Shown: positions 13,328 to 20,788 of the stretch, piece by piece
Layout: every line of letters starts with the position of its first letter
Numbering within the stretch: the stretch's first letter is position 1
Notes under the pieces: model-generated
The model's input: only the letters and a program-made list of their open reading frames with translations
The model's database searches: none
Told to the model about the DNA's origin: nothing
Origin: CAZYYO01 sp964650965
Lineage (GTDB): Bacteria; Bacillota; Clostridia; Lachnospirales; Lachnospiraceae
DNA: 24,766 nt
Direction of reading: 5' to 3'
Assembly (NCBI GenBank): GCA_964650965.1
Contig: CAZYYO010000037.1
Span: 1-24,766, forward strand
Program-made: the position numbers and the translations under genes

Positions 13328-15163
13328 ATGATGCAGCTAATACCCGTTCCAAAGAAAATAAATGGAAGAGATGAGAAAACAGATTTAACGGTTCCCGTTT
13401 CCTTACAGCTTCCCAAGGAGCTTTCGGGACTGGATATAACAGTACAAGATTTATGCTTCCATGTATTTGAACAAACAGGAGACAGCCTTTCTCAGGTAGA
13501 GTTCTCATATCGTCCCCAGCTGTCGGTACAGGCTTACGAAGTGGAAGTTGAGAAGGATAAAGCAGTGATTGGATATAGCCATGAACAGGGAGCACGCTAT
13601 GGATTGATAACCCTGTCGCAGATTCTCATGTCCCCATCAGAGATACTCTGCTGCAGTATATGGGATGAACCGGATATCCCGCATCGTGGATTTATGATGG
13701 ATATCAGTCGAGGAAAGGTGCCAACGGTAGCTACCTGTAAGAGGCTGATTCGTCTTCTGGGGATGATGCAGTATAACCAGCTTCAGCTATATATTGAGGG
13801 ATTTTCCTTTTATTATCCATCCTTCTCCCAGTACTGCGATCGCAATGCTTCTCTTACAGGAGAGGAATTGGAAGAAATCAATCAGTATGCCATGGCCTGT
13901 GGAATAGAACTGGTTCCCAACCAGAATTCGCTGGGACATATGGCACCCTGGCTGGCAAAACCGGAATTTGCATCTTTGGCAGAGTGCGAAGGGGGATTTC
14001 AAACACAGGGCGTGACACTGCCACCCACTACATTAGACCCATCCAACCAGGGAAGCATGCAGCTGATTGCCCGGATGATGGATGATTTACTCATACATTT
14101 TACATCCAATCAATTTCATGGTGGATTAGATGAACCCTTTGAATTGGGGCAGGGGAAGAGTAAGGGTAAGGATCTTGGAAAGCTGTTCTTACACTATTTG
14201 AATCAGCTAAACGCTCAAAGCAAGATGCGAGGCAGGGAACTCATGGTATGGGCGGATTCGGTTCATAAATATATGGCAAAAGAGTCACAGCTTCCCAAGG
14301 ATGTTATCTACCTGGAATGGGGATATGAGAAGGAACACCCCTTCCAGCAACGATGCAGTGAGCTTCGGGATAAGGGATGTAGATTTTATGTATGCCCTGG
14401 AACTAATAGCTGGTTGTCCTTTACCGGTATGACAGATAATATGATGGAGAATATTGACCAGGCTATTGATGCAGGCTGCAGCTGCAAAGCAGAGGGGATT
14501 CTGCTTACTGACTGGGGAGACTGTAACCATATGCAATATCTGCCCATAAGCTACCCTGCCATTGTCTATTGCGGTGCAGGAAGCTGGAACAGCAGTCACA
14601 GGTTGTCAGAGACCATGCTGGCACAGGCTTTAAATGAACTAGTGTATCAGGATCAAAGTAGCTGTATGGGACAGATTGCCCTGGCAGCTGGCAACTATTA
14701 TCAGCTGGAAGAATTCCAGATGCCCTGTAAAACCATAGCACACAGCTTTTACGCAGGAGGTATCAAAAGCATGGAGGAATTCCAGCCTCAGATAGCATTT
14801 CTAAAAGTCGTGATGAAGCTGTTAACGCCCAAAGAGGTGTACGAAGCCTATCCCATGGAACCCATAAGAGAGGAATCGGAAGCTGTGAACCAGGTGCTGG
14901 CACTGCTCCATACATTAGAACAGAAGCTGAAGAACACGCGTATGGAGTGTGAGGATGCCAGTCTCATTCAGGAAGAATATGAGAATGCATTTCATATGGT
15001 GGAATACTATACCCGATGTAGAAGAACCACAGAGGCAGGGGCAGGAAAGATAGAAGAAATCATCCAACAACACCAAAAGCTGTGGAGAATGCGAAACAAG
15101 GAAAGCGGTTTACAGCAGGGAATACAGCAGCTTTTGCTGTCAACACAAGGAGATGACAAGTAA
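13328..15163 (+). CDS. GH20-type exo-beta-N-acetylhexosaminidase-like glycoside hydrolase
   Basis: A 611-residue protein without signal peptide, hence probably cytoplasmic. A GH20 N-terminal non-catalytic domain (about 1-115) leads into the catalytic barrel: PHRGFMMDISRGKVP (118-132), then QYNQLQLYIEGFSF and the signature FHGGLDEPFELG at 263-274, where Asp268-Glu269 correspond to the GH20 catalytic pair used in substrate-assisted catalysis. The compact FELGQGKSKG continuation resembles the GcnA-like branch of GH20. A helical C-terminal region (about 490-611) completes it. ATG 13328 (or ATG 13331) follows GGAAAGGAAA. Its stop shares a base with the next start. It would remove terminal GlcNAc or GalNAc from sugars imported by the preceding symporter; exact specificity is unknown. 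Confidence 0.88.
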   Translation: MMQLIPVPKKINGRDEKTDLTVPVSLQLPKELSGLDITVQDLCFHVFEQTGDSLSQVEFSYRPQLSVQAYEVEVEKDKAVIGYSHEQGARYGLITLSQILMSPSEILCCSIWDEPDIPHRGFMMDISRGKVPTVATCKRLIRLLGMMQYNQLQLYIEGFSFYYPSFSQYCDRNASLTGEELEEINQYAMACGIELVPNQNSLGHMAPWLAKPEFASLAECEGGFQTQGVTLPPTTLDPSNQGSMQLIARMMDDLLIHFTSNQFHGGLDEPFELGQGKSKGKDLGKLFLHYLNQLNAQSKMRGRELMVWADSVHKYMAKESQLPKDVIYLEWGYEKEHPFQQRCSELRDKGCRFYVCPGTNSWLSFTGMTDNMMENIDQAIDAGCSCKAEGILLTDWGDCNHMQYLPISYPAIVYCGAGSWNSSHRLSETMLAQALNELVYQDQSSCMGQIALAAGNYYQLEEFQMPCKTIAHSFYAGGIKSMEEFQPQIAFLKVVMKLLTPKEVYEAYPMEPIREESEAVNQVLALLHTLEQKLKNTRMECEDASLIQEEYENAFHMVEYYTRCRRTTEAGAGKIEEIIQQHQKLWRMRNKESGLQQGIQQLLLSTQGDDK

Positions 15164-16137
15164 TGATATTTATAATAATTGCAGCAGTTATTGGCGTGCT
15201 GATACTGCTTGGACTGCTATATTTTATGGTAAGTCCCATGCCGGTGGTGCGTCTGCTTCGCAGGGGGCAGGATGAAGAGCAGATTCTGCCGGAGAAATAT
15301 CAAAAGGCAATGGAGCAGGTTCAAATCATAGAGAACCTTACGTACCCATCCCAATATCAGCAAAACACAATGGATTTATACCTTCCTAAGAAGGAAGGCA
15401 GGCATCCTGTTATTCTATGGGTTCATGGAGGAGCCTTCGTGGCAGGGGATAAATGTGGTATTAAAAACTGGGGAACACTTCTGGCCAGCCAGGGCTATGC
15501 AGTAGCAGCGATGAATTATGTATGGGCACCAGAGGGAAAATATCCGGCACAGCTTTATCAAATGCGGGATGCATTCGTGACATTGGACAAGCAATCAGAA
15601 GAATATCAGCTGGACATGAATCGGGTAGCCATTGCAGGGGATTCTGCAGGAGCCTATTATGGGATTCAGTTTGCTTTGGCTCATGGGAATGCTCATCTGG
15701 CACAAGAGCTTCAGCTGGAATCACCATTATCCCAGGGTGCACTGAAATGCATGCTGTTATATTGCGGACCCTATGACCTAATGGAGATGATGGAGCATAA
15801 GAAGGGAATTCTGGCACTGTTTATCAGTCGTATCGGGTGGAGCCTGGTAGGTAAGAAGGATGTGAGAAAGGGCAGATACTATCACACCATGAATCCCATG
15901 AATTATATCAGCTCATCCTGTGTGCCCTGTTATATTACTGATGGAAATCATGTATCCTTTGACCGGCAGGGCAAAGCATTAGCAGCCAGCTTAAGGGAAA
16001 AGGGTGTAAATGTTCAGGAACATTTCTTTGATATTGCGAAAGGACAGGTTAACCACGAATATCAGATGAATTTAGAGGAAGAAGCAGCGCAAATGTGCCT
16101 GACAGAGAGCCTTGCGTTCTTAGAACAGTTCCTCTAA
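15163..16137 (+). CDS. Membrane-anchored alpha/beta hydrolase (esterase/HSL-like)
   Basis: A 324-residue protein. Residues 2-24 form one hydrophobic helix, a membrane anchor or uncleaved signal. The hydrolase domain shows the oxyanion motif HGGAFVAGD (88-96), the nucleophile elbow GDSAG (Ser161), a candidate acid Asp260 in YITDGNHVSF and a candidate catalytic His298 in GQVNHEY. This matches carboxylesterases/lipases of the BD-FAE or HSL type. As the last gene of the sugar operon, overlapping the GH20 stop by one base (TAATG), it may remove acetyl or other acyl groups from the same substrate; the acyl group is inferred. The next gene has its own strong promoter, so the operon probably ends here although no terminator hairpin is visible. 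Confidence 0.9.
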   Translation: MIFIIIAAVIGVLILLGLLYFMVSPMPVVRLLRRGQDEEQILPEKYQKAMEQVQIIENLTYPSQYQQNTMDLYLPKKEGRHPVILWVHGGAFVAGDKCGIKNWGTLLASQGYAVAAMNYVWAPEGKYPAQLYQMRDAFVTLDKQSEEYQLDMNRVAIAGDSAGAYYGIQFALAHGNAHLAQELQLESPLSQGALKCMLLYCGPYDLMEMMEHKKGILALFISRIGWSLVGKKDVRKGRYYHTMNPMNYISSSCVPCYITDGNHVSFDRQGKALAASLREKGVNVQEHFFDIAKGQVNHEYQMNLEEEAAQMCLTESLAFLEQFL

Positions 16138-16159
16138 AAAGTGGGAAAAAGTGGAAAAC

Positions 16160-16188
16160 TTGACAAAAAGAATAACCATTGCTATAAT
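16160..16188 (+). promoter_or_regulatory. Perfect consensus sigma-A promoter of the cell wall hydrolase gene
   Basis: TTGACA (16160-16165), a 17-base spacer and TATAAT (16183-16188) match the sigma-A consensus exactly. Transcription would start near 16195, giving a leader of about 100 bases. Confidence 0.85.
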
Positions 16189-16194
16189 GCCAAC

Positions 16195-16211
16195 TGTAAC
16201 AAATTTGTAAC
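16195..16211 (+). promoter_or_regulatory. Putative WalR (YycF) binding site
   Basis: TGTAAC (16195-16200), AAATT, TGTAAC (16206-16211) fits the published WalR consensus TGTWAH-N5-TGTWAH exactly; a further TGTAAT follows at 16215-16220. The site lies at the predicted transcription start, a position more often linked to repression than activation. The downstream gene is a cell wall hydrolase, the typical WalR target class. Confidence 0.55.
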
Positions 16212-16295
16212 AAATGTAATATTTGTGCATAAAATAACATAGAAGTGTAATACTTATAACAGTTGGTATTATATGTATATGGAGGAAAAACGAAT

Positions 16296-17429
16296 ATGAA
16301 TATGAAGTTCAAGAGACGGGCAATATCTAGCTTGGCGATTGTACTGACTTTTACAGCAATGGCTGGAGAGGTGGCATTATCAAGTGCTTCTACCGCCTGT
16401 ACTGGAGAGGATATCAGCACAAGCCGAACAGCAGGTATTATCTGGAGCCTGAATACCATGCAGGTAAATGCTATGACAGCTTCCGTGGAAGTGGAAGAGT
16501 CAGGTGTCAGTGTGGTTGCAGCACCAGAAGAGGTGTCTCCATGGGCCAATCGATTGATGGCAAATGTGGAGGAATTCCTGTATGTCCGTGATTCTGCAAG
16601 CGAAGAAGGTGGAATCGTTGGTAAGCTCTACAAAGGTGATGTGGCAGAAATTGTTGCAGCCGGAGAAGAATGGACACAGATTACATCCGGAAATGTAAAC
16701 GGATATGTCAAGAACGAATTTTGTGTAATAGGTGCAGATACAGAAGGCTATGCCAATAGTGTATGCCAGACATATGCTACCAGTAATACCGGTGGTCTAC
16801 GAGTTCGCCGGGAGGCTGGTCCGGAAGCTTCTGTAATAGAAGCAATCTCTCAGGGAGAGAAGCTTAGAGTTGTTACTGATATACCGGCAGTAGAAGGCTG
16901 GGTAGCAGTAGATTGCGACGGAACCACAGGATATGTAAGCAGCCAGTATGTGACAGTGGAATTAGAGCTGGGAACTGGAATTACAATCCAGGAAGAGCAG
17001 GAAGCCATTGCAGCAGCTAAGGCAGCAGAGGAAGCAGCAAAAGCCAAGGCGGCAGCCAAGGCAGCAACGGTACAGCGGGAAGCAGTAGCAGCAAGCTATG
17101 ATGATGTAACTCTGCTGGCAGCATTGATTCAGTGTGAAGCAGGTTCGGAAAGCTATGAAGGACAGCTGGCAGTTGGAGCCGTGGTAATGAACCGCGTAAG
17201 AAGTGGTGGATATCCCTCTTCTATCTCCGGAGTTATCTACCAGAGCGGTCAGTTCTCACCAGCAGCCAGTGGTAAGGTATCAAGTGTTGCAGCTAGTGGT
17301 CCCAGAAGCTCATGTGTTCAGGCAGCCCAGGAAGCCATTGCAGGAGCAGATAATACTGGTGGAGCCAAATGCTTTAAGCGGGCAGGCAGTGTCGGTGGTA
17401 TTGTGATTGGAAATCATGTGTTCTACTAG
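16296..17429 (+). CDS. Secreted cell wall hydrolase: two SH3 domains + SleB-type hydrolase domain
   Basis: A 377-residue exported protein. The basic start MNMKFKRR and a hydrophobic stretch (10-33) form a signal peptide. Two bacterial SH3-like domains follow at about 88-147 (EEFLYVRDSAS, GYVKNEFC) and 155-222 (GLRVRREAG, GYVSSQYV), probably binding peptidoglycan. An Ala/Lys/Glu-rich linker covers 232-265. The C-terminal domain (271-377) is of the SleB/CwlJ Hydrolase_2 type, with LIQCEAGSESYEGQLAVGAVVMNRV; Glu281 is the presumed catalytic acid. Such domains act as cortex or wall lytic enzymes. ATG 16296 follows GGAGG at 16281-16285; the in-frame ATG at 16263 has no such site. It is monocistronic: its own consensus promoter with a WalR-like box, and a terminator 36 bases after the stop. 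Confidence 0.93.
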   Translation: MNMKFKRRAISSLAIVLTFTAMAGEVALSSASTACTGEDISTSRTAGIIWSLNTMQVNAMTASVEVEESGVSVVAAPEEVSPWANRLMANVEEFLYVRDSASEEGGIVGKLYKGDVAEIVAAGEEWTQITSGNVNGYVKNEFCVIGADTEGYANSVCQTYATSNTGGLRVRREAGPEASVIEAISQGEKLRVVTDIPAVEGWVAVDCDGTTGYVSSQYVTVELELGTGITIQEEQEAIAAAKAAEEAAKAKAAAKAATVQREAVAASYDDVTLLAALIQCEAGSESYEGQLAVGAVVMNRVRSGGYPSSISGVIYQSGQFSPAASGKVSSVAASGPRSSCVQAAQEAIAGADNTGGAKCFKRAGSVGGIVIGNHVFY

Positions 17430-17464
17430 ATAGAAAGCAAAGAATATAAGCTTTATGGTTAAAG

Positions 17465-17491
17465 GAAGTCTCCAATGGGAGGCTTCTTTTT
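17465..17491 (+). terminator. Intrinsic terminator of the cell wall hydrolase gene
   Basis: A 9-bp stem (GAAGTCTCC 17465-17473 with GGAGGCTTC 17478-17486, one T-G pair), a four-base loop and a T5 tract at 17487-17491 form a standard Rho-independent terminator. Confidence 0.9.
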
Positions 17492-17533
17492 ATGGCATTT
17501 AACACAATAAAATGTAAATTGTGGATAAACTCA

Positions 17534-17562
17534 TTGATAATCATTGTATTTGTTTATTAAAT
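17534..17562 (+). promoter_or_regulatory. Candidate promoter of the SPFH gene
   Basis: TTGATA (17534-17539) and TTAAAT (17557-17562) with a 17-base spacer match consensus at 5/6 and 4/6 positions, about 50 bases before the start codon. The region is AT-rich, so this is tentative. Confidence 0.35.
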
Positions 17563-17613
17563 ATAGTAAGATAAAAGAAGTTATTCAACAAAAATCCTAT
17601 GGAGGTAGAAGTT

Positions 17614-18531
17614 ATGATAGCAGCAATTATTTTAATTCTTGTAGTACTTGTCTTAGTTATCTCCTGCATCAAGATTGTGCCACAGGCGCATGCAGTTGTT
17701 GTAGAGAGATTAGGGGCTTATTTAACAACCTGGCCAGTTGGCTTACATTTTAAAATCCCATTTATTGATCGGATTGCTAAAAATGTAAATTTAAAAGAGC
17801 AGGTAGTTGATTTCCCACCACAGCCTGTTATCACAAAGGATAATGTAACCATGCAGATTGATACCGTTGTGTATTATCAGATTACAGATCCAAGACTGTA
17901 TAGCTACGGTGTTGAGAATCCAATTATGGCAATTGAGAACTTAACCGCAACCACACTTCGTAATGTTATTGGTGATTTGGAGTTAGATGAGACATTAACC
18001 TCCAGAGAGACCATTAATACCAAGATGAGAGCCAGCCTTGATGTGGCAACAGATCCTTGGGGTATTAAGGTGAACCGAGTAGAGCTGAAGAATATCATTC
18101 CTCCTACCGCCATCAGAGATGCCATGGAGAAACAGATGAAGGCAGAGCGTGAACGTCGTGAGGCTATTCTGATTGCAGAAGGTGAGAAGAAATCCACCGT
18201 CTTAATCGCAGAAGGTAAGAAGGAGTCCGCAATCTTAGATGCAGAAGCTGAGAAGCAGGCAGCAATCCTTCGTGCTGAGGCTAAGAAGGAAGCAACCATC
18301 CGCGAGGCAGAAGGTCAGGCAGATGCTATTCTGAAGATTCAGCAGGCAAATGCAGATGGTCTGAAGATGCTGAAGGAATCTGCACCAGATGCAGCAGTAC
18401 TCCAGTTAAAGAGCCTGGAAGCATTTGCAAAAGCAGCAGATGGCAAGGCTACCAAGATTATCATCCCATCAGAAATTCAGGGGATGGCAGGATTAGTAAA
18501 ATCTCTCACTGAGGTTGGTAAGGAATCCTAA
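17614..18531 (+). CDS. SPFH/band 7 (slipin/stomatin-like) membrane protein
   Basis: A 305-residue protein with an N-terminal membrane helix (2-20) and a band 7 domain (about 20-180: IVPQAHAVVVERLGAY, VDFPPQPVITKDNVTMQIDTVVYYQI, NLTATTLRNVIGDLELDETLTSRE). A long coiled-coil region (175-245) built from repeats of about 10-12 residues around AEG/AEA follows, then the conserved KSLEAFAKAADGKATKIIIP tail. Members oligomerise on membranes and organise microdomains or assist membrane proteases. The start is ATG 17614, eight bases after GGAGG (17601-17605); the in-frame ATG at 17599 overlaps that ribosome site. An NfeD partner, often next to slipin genes, is missing; the flanking genes are unrelated and a terminator follows directly. 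Confidence 0.93.
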   Translation: MIAAIILILVVLVLVISCIKIVPQAHAVVVERLGAYLTTWPVGLHFKIPFIDRIAKNVNLKEQVVDFPPQPVITKDNVTMQIDTVVYYQITDPRLYSYGVENPIMAIENLTATTLRNVIGDLELDETLTSRETINTKMRASLDVATDPWGIKVNRVELKNIIPPTAIRDAMEKQMKAERERREAILIAEGEKKSTVLIAEGKKESAILDAEAEKQAAILRAEAKKEATIREAEGQADAILKIQQANADGLKMLKESAPDAAVLQLKSLEAFAKAADGKATKIIIPSEIQGMAGLVKSLTEVGKES

Positions 18532-18560
18532 TCCGGAAAAAAGTAAGAATAAAGCTAATG

Positions 18561-18588
18561 GACCGCATCCTTCGGGGTGCGGTCTTTT
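18561..18588 (+). terminator. Intrinsic terminator after the SPFH gene (UUCG tetraloop)
   Basis: A 10-bp GC-rich stem (GACCGCATCC 18561-18570 with GGGTGCGGTC 18575-18584, one G-U pair) closes an extra-stable UUCG loop and is followed by four T residues. Confidence 0.93.
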
Positions 18589-18611
18589 ACCATAAAAAAT
18601 CATGTTATCTA

Positions 18612-18641
18612 TCCACAAAACCAGGATAATGTGATATTATC
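18612..18641 (+). promoter_or_regulatory. Candidate argF promoter overlapped by an inverted repeat
   Basis: TCCACA (18612-18617) and TATTAT (18635-18640), 17 bases apart, match consensus at 4/6 and 5/6. The -10 box lies inside GATAAT-N5-ATTATC (18625-18630 / 18636-18641), a 6-bp inverted repeat that could be an operator, for example for an arginine repressor; that link is a guess. Confidence 0.4.
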
Positions 18642-18680
18642 AAAACATTAGAAAAGATTACCATACAGGAGGAAAAGATT

Positions 18681-19667
18681 GTGAATTTAAAAGGACGTAA
18701 TTTCCTGAAATTAATGGACTATACACCAGAAGAGATAAAATATCTCATTGAGTTATCAGCAGAGCTGAAAAGCAAGAAGAAAAATGGAATTGCCCATGAT
18801 GAGCTGAAGGGCAAAAATATTGCATTAATATTTGAAAAGACCAGTACCAGAACCCGTTGCTCCTTTGAAGTGGCAGCCCATGACCTGGGAATGCATGTAA
18901 CCTATTTGGATCCCTCCGGTTCTCAGATTGGTAAGAAGGAAAGTATTAAGGACACAGCGAGAGTGCTGGGAAGAATGTTCGATGGCATTGAATATCGTGG
19001 ATTTGGACAGGATATTGTGGAAGAACTGGCAGAATATGCAGGCGTTCCTGTGTGGAACGGGCTAACCAACGAATTTCATCCAACCCAGATGATAGCAGAC
19101 ATGCTGACTGTTCAGGAGAAGTTTGGACAGCTGAAGGGAATTAAATTCGTATATATGGGAGATGCCCGCTATAATATGGGAAATTCCCTTATGGTAACCT
19201 GTGCAAAGCTGGGAATGGATTTCGTGGCATGCACCAATGAGAAATATTTCCCAGACCAGAAGCTGGTGGATTATTGTAAAGAAGTTGCTAAGGAGACAGG
19301 GGCATCCATTACACTGACAGAGGATGTTGCCTTGGGCTGCAAGGATGCAGATGTTATTTATACTGATGTGTGGGTTTCTATGGGAGAGCCTACGGAGGTT
19401 TGGGAAGAGAGAATCCATGATTTAATGCCTTACCAGGTGAATGAGAAGGCATTTGGATATGCTAAGGATACTGCAATCTTTATGCATTGCCTTCCCGCTT
19501 TCCATGACCTGGATACCAAAATCGGACAGGAGATTCATGAGCAATTTGGGCTAAATGAAATGGAAGTAACAGACGGGGTATTCGAAGGCAGCCAGTCCGT
19601 AGTATTTGACGAAGCAGAGAACCGTATGCATTCTATTAAGGCGATTATGTATGCTACACTTAAATAA
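18681..19667 (+). CDS. argF: Ornithine carbamoyltransferase
   Basis: A 328-residue enzyme joining carbamoyl phosphate and ornithine to give citrulline in arginine biosynthesis (or the reverse in catabolism). The carbamoyl-phosphate site STRTR (55-59), the FHPTQ motif (132-136), the DVWVSMGE ornithine-side loop (229-236) and the HCLPAFHD motif containing the active Cys270 (269-276) are all present and the length is normal. The start is GTG 18681 with AGGAGG at 18667-18672. No other arginine or arginine-deiminase genes are adjacent, so anabolic (argF) versus catabolic (arcB) use cannot be settled from context; argF is the default. Its 3' end overlaps the biotin ligase gene by 17 bases. Confidence 0.95.
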   Translation: MNLKGRNFLKLMDYTPEEIKYLIELSAELKSKKKNGIAHDELKGKNIALIFEKTSTRTRCSFEVAAHDLGMHVTYLDPSGSQIGKKESIKDTARVLGRMFDGIEYRGFGQDIVEELAEYAGVPVWNGLTNEFHPTQMIADMLTVQEKFGQLKGIKFVYMGDARYNMGNSLMVTCAKLGMDFVACTNEKYFPDQKLVDYCKEVAKETGASITLTEDVALGCKDADVIYTDVWVSMGEPTEVWEERIHDLMPYQVNEKAFGYAKDTAIFMHCLPAFHDLDTKIGQEIHEQFGLNEMEVTDGVFEGSQSVVFDEAENRMHSIKAIMYATLK

Positions 19668-20424
19668 TCATTATTATTATGAAACCATTGATTCCACCAA
19701 TCTGAAAGCCAAGGAGCTGGCAAAGGAGGGCTGCCCGGAAGGAACCATTGTGTCTGCCGGATACCAAGCGGCAGGAAGAGGCAGACGGGGACGAAGCTGG
19801 GAATCTCCCAGTCAGGATTCCATTGCAACCAGCATGGTGCTGTATCCTAAAATGTCACCGGATAAAATCGGGACAGTTACACTGCTTGCAGCGATAGCAG
19901 TGGCCAGGGCAATCGAGTCACTTCCCTGCGGATTTACCCCTTTGATTAAGTGGCCCAATGATATTGTATTGAAAAATAAAAAAATATGTGGTATCTTAAC
20001 CGAAATGTCAGCCGTAAGTGGCAAGGCAGAATATGTGGTACTTGGAATAGGTGTAAATGTACATAATCGCACCTTCCCGGAAGAAATCAGAGAGAAAGCC
20101 ACATCACTGGATTTGGTTCAGAAGGAGCAAGGCTACAATTCCCATATCTCCAGAAAGCAGCTGGTAGAGGAAATCTGGCAGCAGTTCGCCCAGTATTATG
20201 AGCACTTTCAGCAATGGGAAGATATGTCCTTTTGTCTGGAGGAATATCATCAGCTGCTGGTGAATCAGGACAAGCAGGTACGTGTCCTGGACCCTATGGG
20301 AGACTATGAGGGAATTGCCAGAGGAATTAATCCCAGAGGGGAGCTGTTAGTGGAGACGAAGGCAGGAATCCGGGCTGTGAATTCTGGCGAGGTATCGGTA
20401 AGAGGCATGTATCATTATGTATAG
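19651..20424 (+). CDS. birA: Biotin--[acetyl-CoA-carboxylase] ligase (monofunctional)
   Basis: A 257-residue enzyme that activates biotin as biotinyl-AMP and transfers it to biotin carboxyl carrier proteins. The biotinyl-AMP loop GRGRRGRSW (42-50), KWPNDI (100-105) and KKICGILTEMS (110-120) are clear; a small C-terminal SH3-like domain (about 210-257) follows. The N-terminal winged-helix found in bifunctional BirA repressors is absent, so this copy should not act as the biotin repressor. ATG 19651 gives the usual short lead into YETIDSTN and overlaps the argF end by 17 bases; the in-frame ATG further upstream (19606) only adds sequence buried in argF. Translational coupling to argF is likely. 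Confidence 0.92.
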   Translation: MLHLNNHYYYETIDSTNLKAKELAKEGCPEGTIVSAGYQAAGRGRRGRSWESPSQDSIATSMVLYPKMSPDKIGTVTLLAAIAVARAIESLPCGFTPLIKWPNDIVLKNKKICGILTEMSAVSGKAEYVVLGIGVNVHNRTFPEEIREKATSLDLVQKEQGYNSHISRKQLVEEIWQQFAQYYEHFQQWEDMSFCLEEYHQLLVNQDKQVRVLDPMGDYEGIARGINPRGELLVETKAGIRAVNSGEVSVRGMYHYV

Positions 20425-20447
20425 ATGCACCAGGAAAGGATAGAGAA

Positions 20448-20786
20448 ATGTTTCAGGAAGAAGTCGTATTATGCGGAGCTAGTGCTTACACCAAGAAATA
20501 TTATCTGAATGAATTGTTTTCAGGGCTTCCGGAAGGAATCCAAAATGAATTGAAAATCATGTGTGTTCTATATACAGAAGATGTAGGCGGAACCATCCAG
20601 ATGGTATTCGATGAAGAAGGGGAACTAAGCATTCGTACCAATGTAGAAGAAGGAGACCTCCTTTTTGATGAAATTGGAAGTGTCTTGAAGGTAAAAGAGC
20701 TTCAAAGAGAGAACGAAGAACTATTTGAGTCATTGGAAATGTACTATAAAGTGTTCTGTCTGGGAGAAGCATTCGAGGAGGAATAA
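20448..20786 (+). CDS. DUF6145-like small conserved protein
   Basis: A 112-residue acidic soluble protein with no membrane segment or known catalytic motif. Notable stretches are EEVVLCGASAYTKKYYLNELF at the start, IMCVLYTEDVGGTIQMVFDEEGEL in the middle and GDLLFDEIGSVLKVKELQRENEELFESLEMYYKVF at the end. I recognise it, from memory, as the DUF6145 type found between biotin ligase and coaX genes in Lachnospiraceae. ATG 20448 follows AGGAAAGGA. The next gene starts two bases after its stop. The tight link to cofactor-metabolism genes hints at a role with acyl-carrier or CoA chemistry, but no function can be read from the sequence. Confidence 0.8.
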   Translation: MFQEEVVLCGASAYTKKYYLNELFSGLPEGIQNELKIMCVLYTEDVGGTIQMVFDEEGELSIRTNVEEGDLLFDEIGSVLKVKELQRENEELFESLEMYYKVFCLGEAFEEE

Positions 20787-20788
20787 AT

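Noticed and set aside
16190..16266. Inverted repeat CCAACTGT / ACAGTTGG around the leader of the cell wall hydrolase gene, as an RNA hairpin or riboswitch stem
   Set aside because: The predicted transcription start (about 16195) lies inside the left arm, so most of it would not be in the RNA; no riboswitch-like conserved core was seen.
16232..16280. TGTAAT-N5-TAACAG as a further WalR box
   Set aside because: The second half-site lacks the required TGT, so it does not fit the consensus.
16049..16549. 166-codon open frame on the minus strand
   Set aside because: It lies antisense across the end of the esterase, the promoter region and the start of the cell wall hydrolase, has no ribosome site and no recognisable domain.
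17904..18299. 131-codon open frame on the minus strand
   Set aside because: It is antisense to the repetitive coiled coil of the SPFH gene; its Ser/Ala-rich composition follows from that repeat.
18160..18330. DNA tandem repeat in the SPFH gene
   Set aside because: The repeated AEG/AEA units are protein-level coiled-coil periodicity; the nucleotide copies are diverged and of unequal length.
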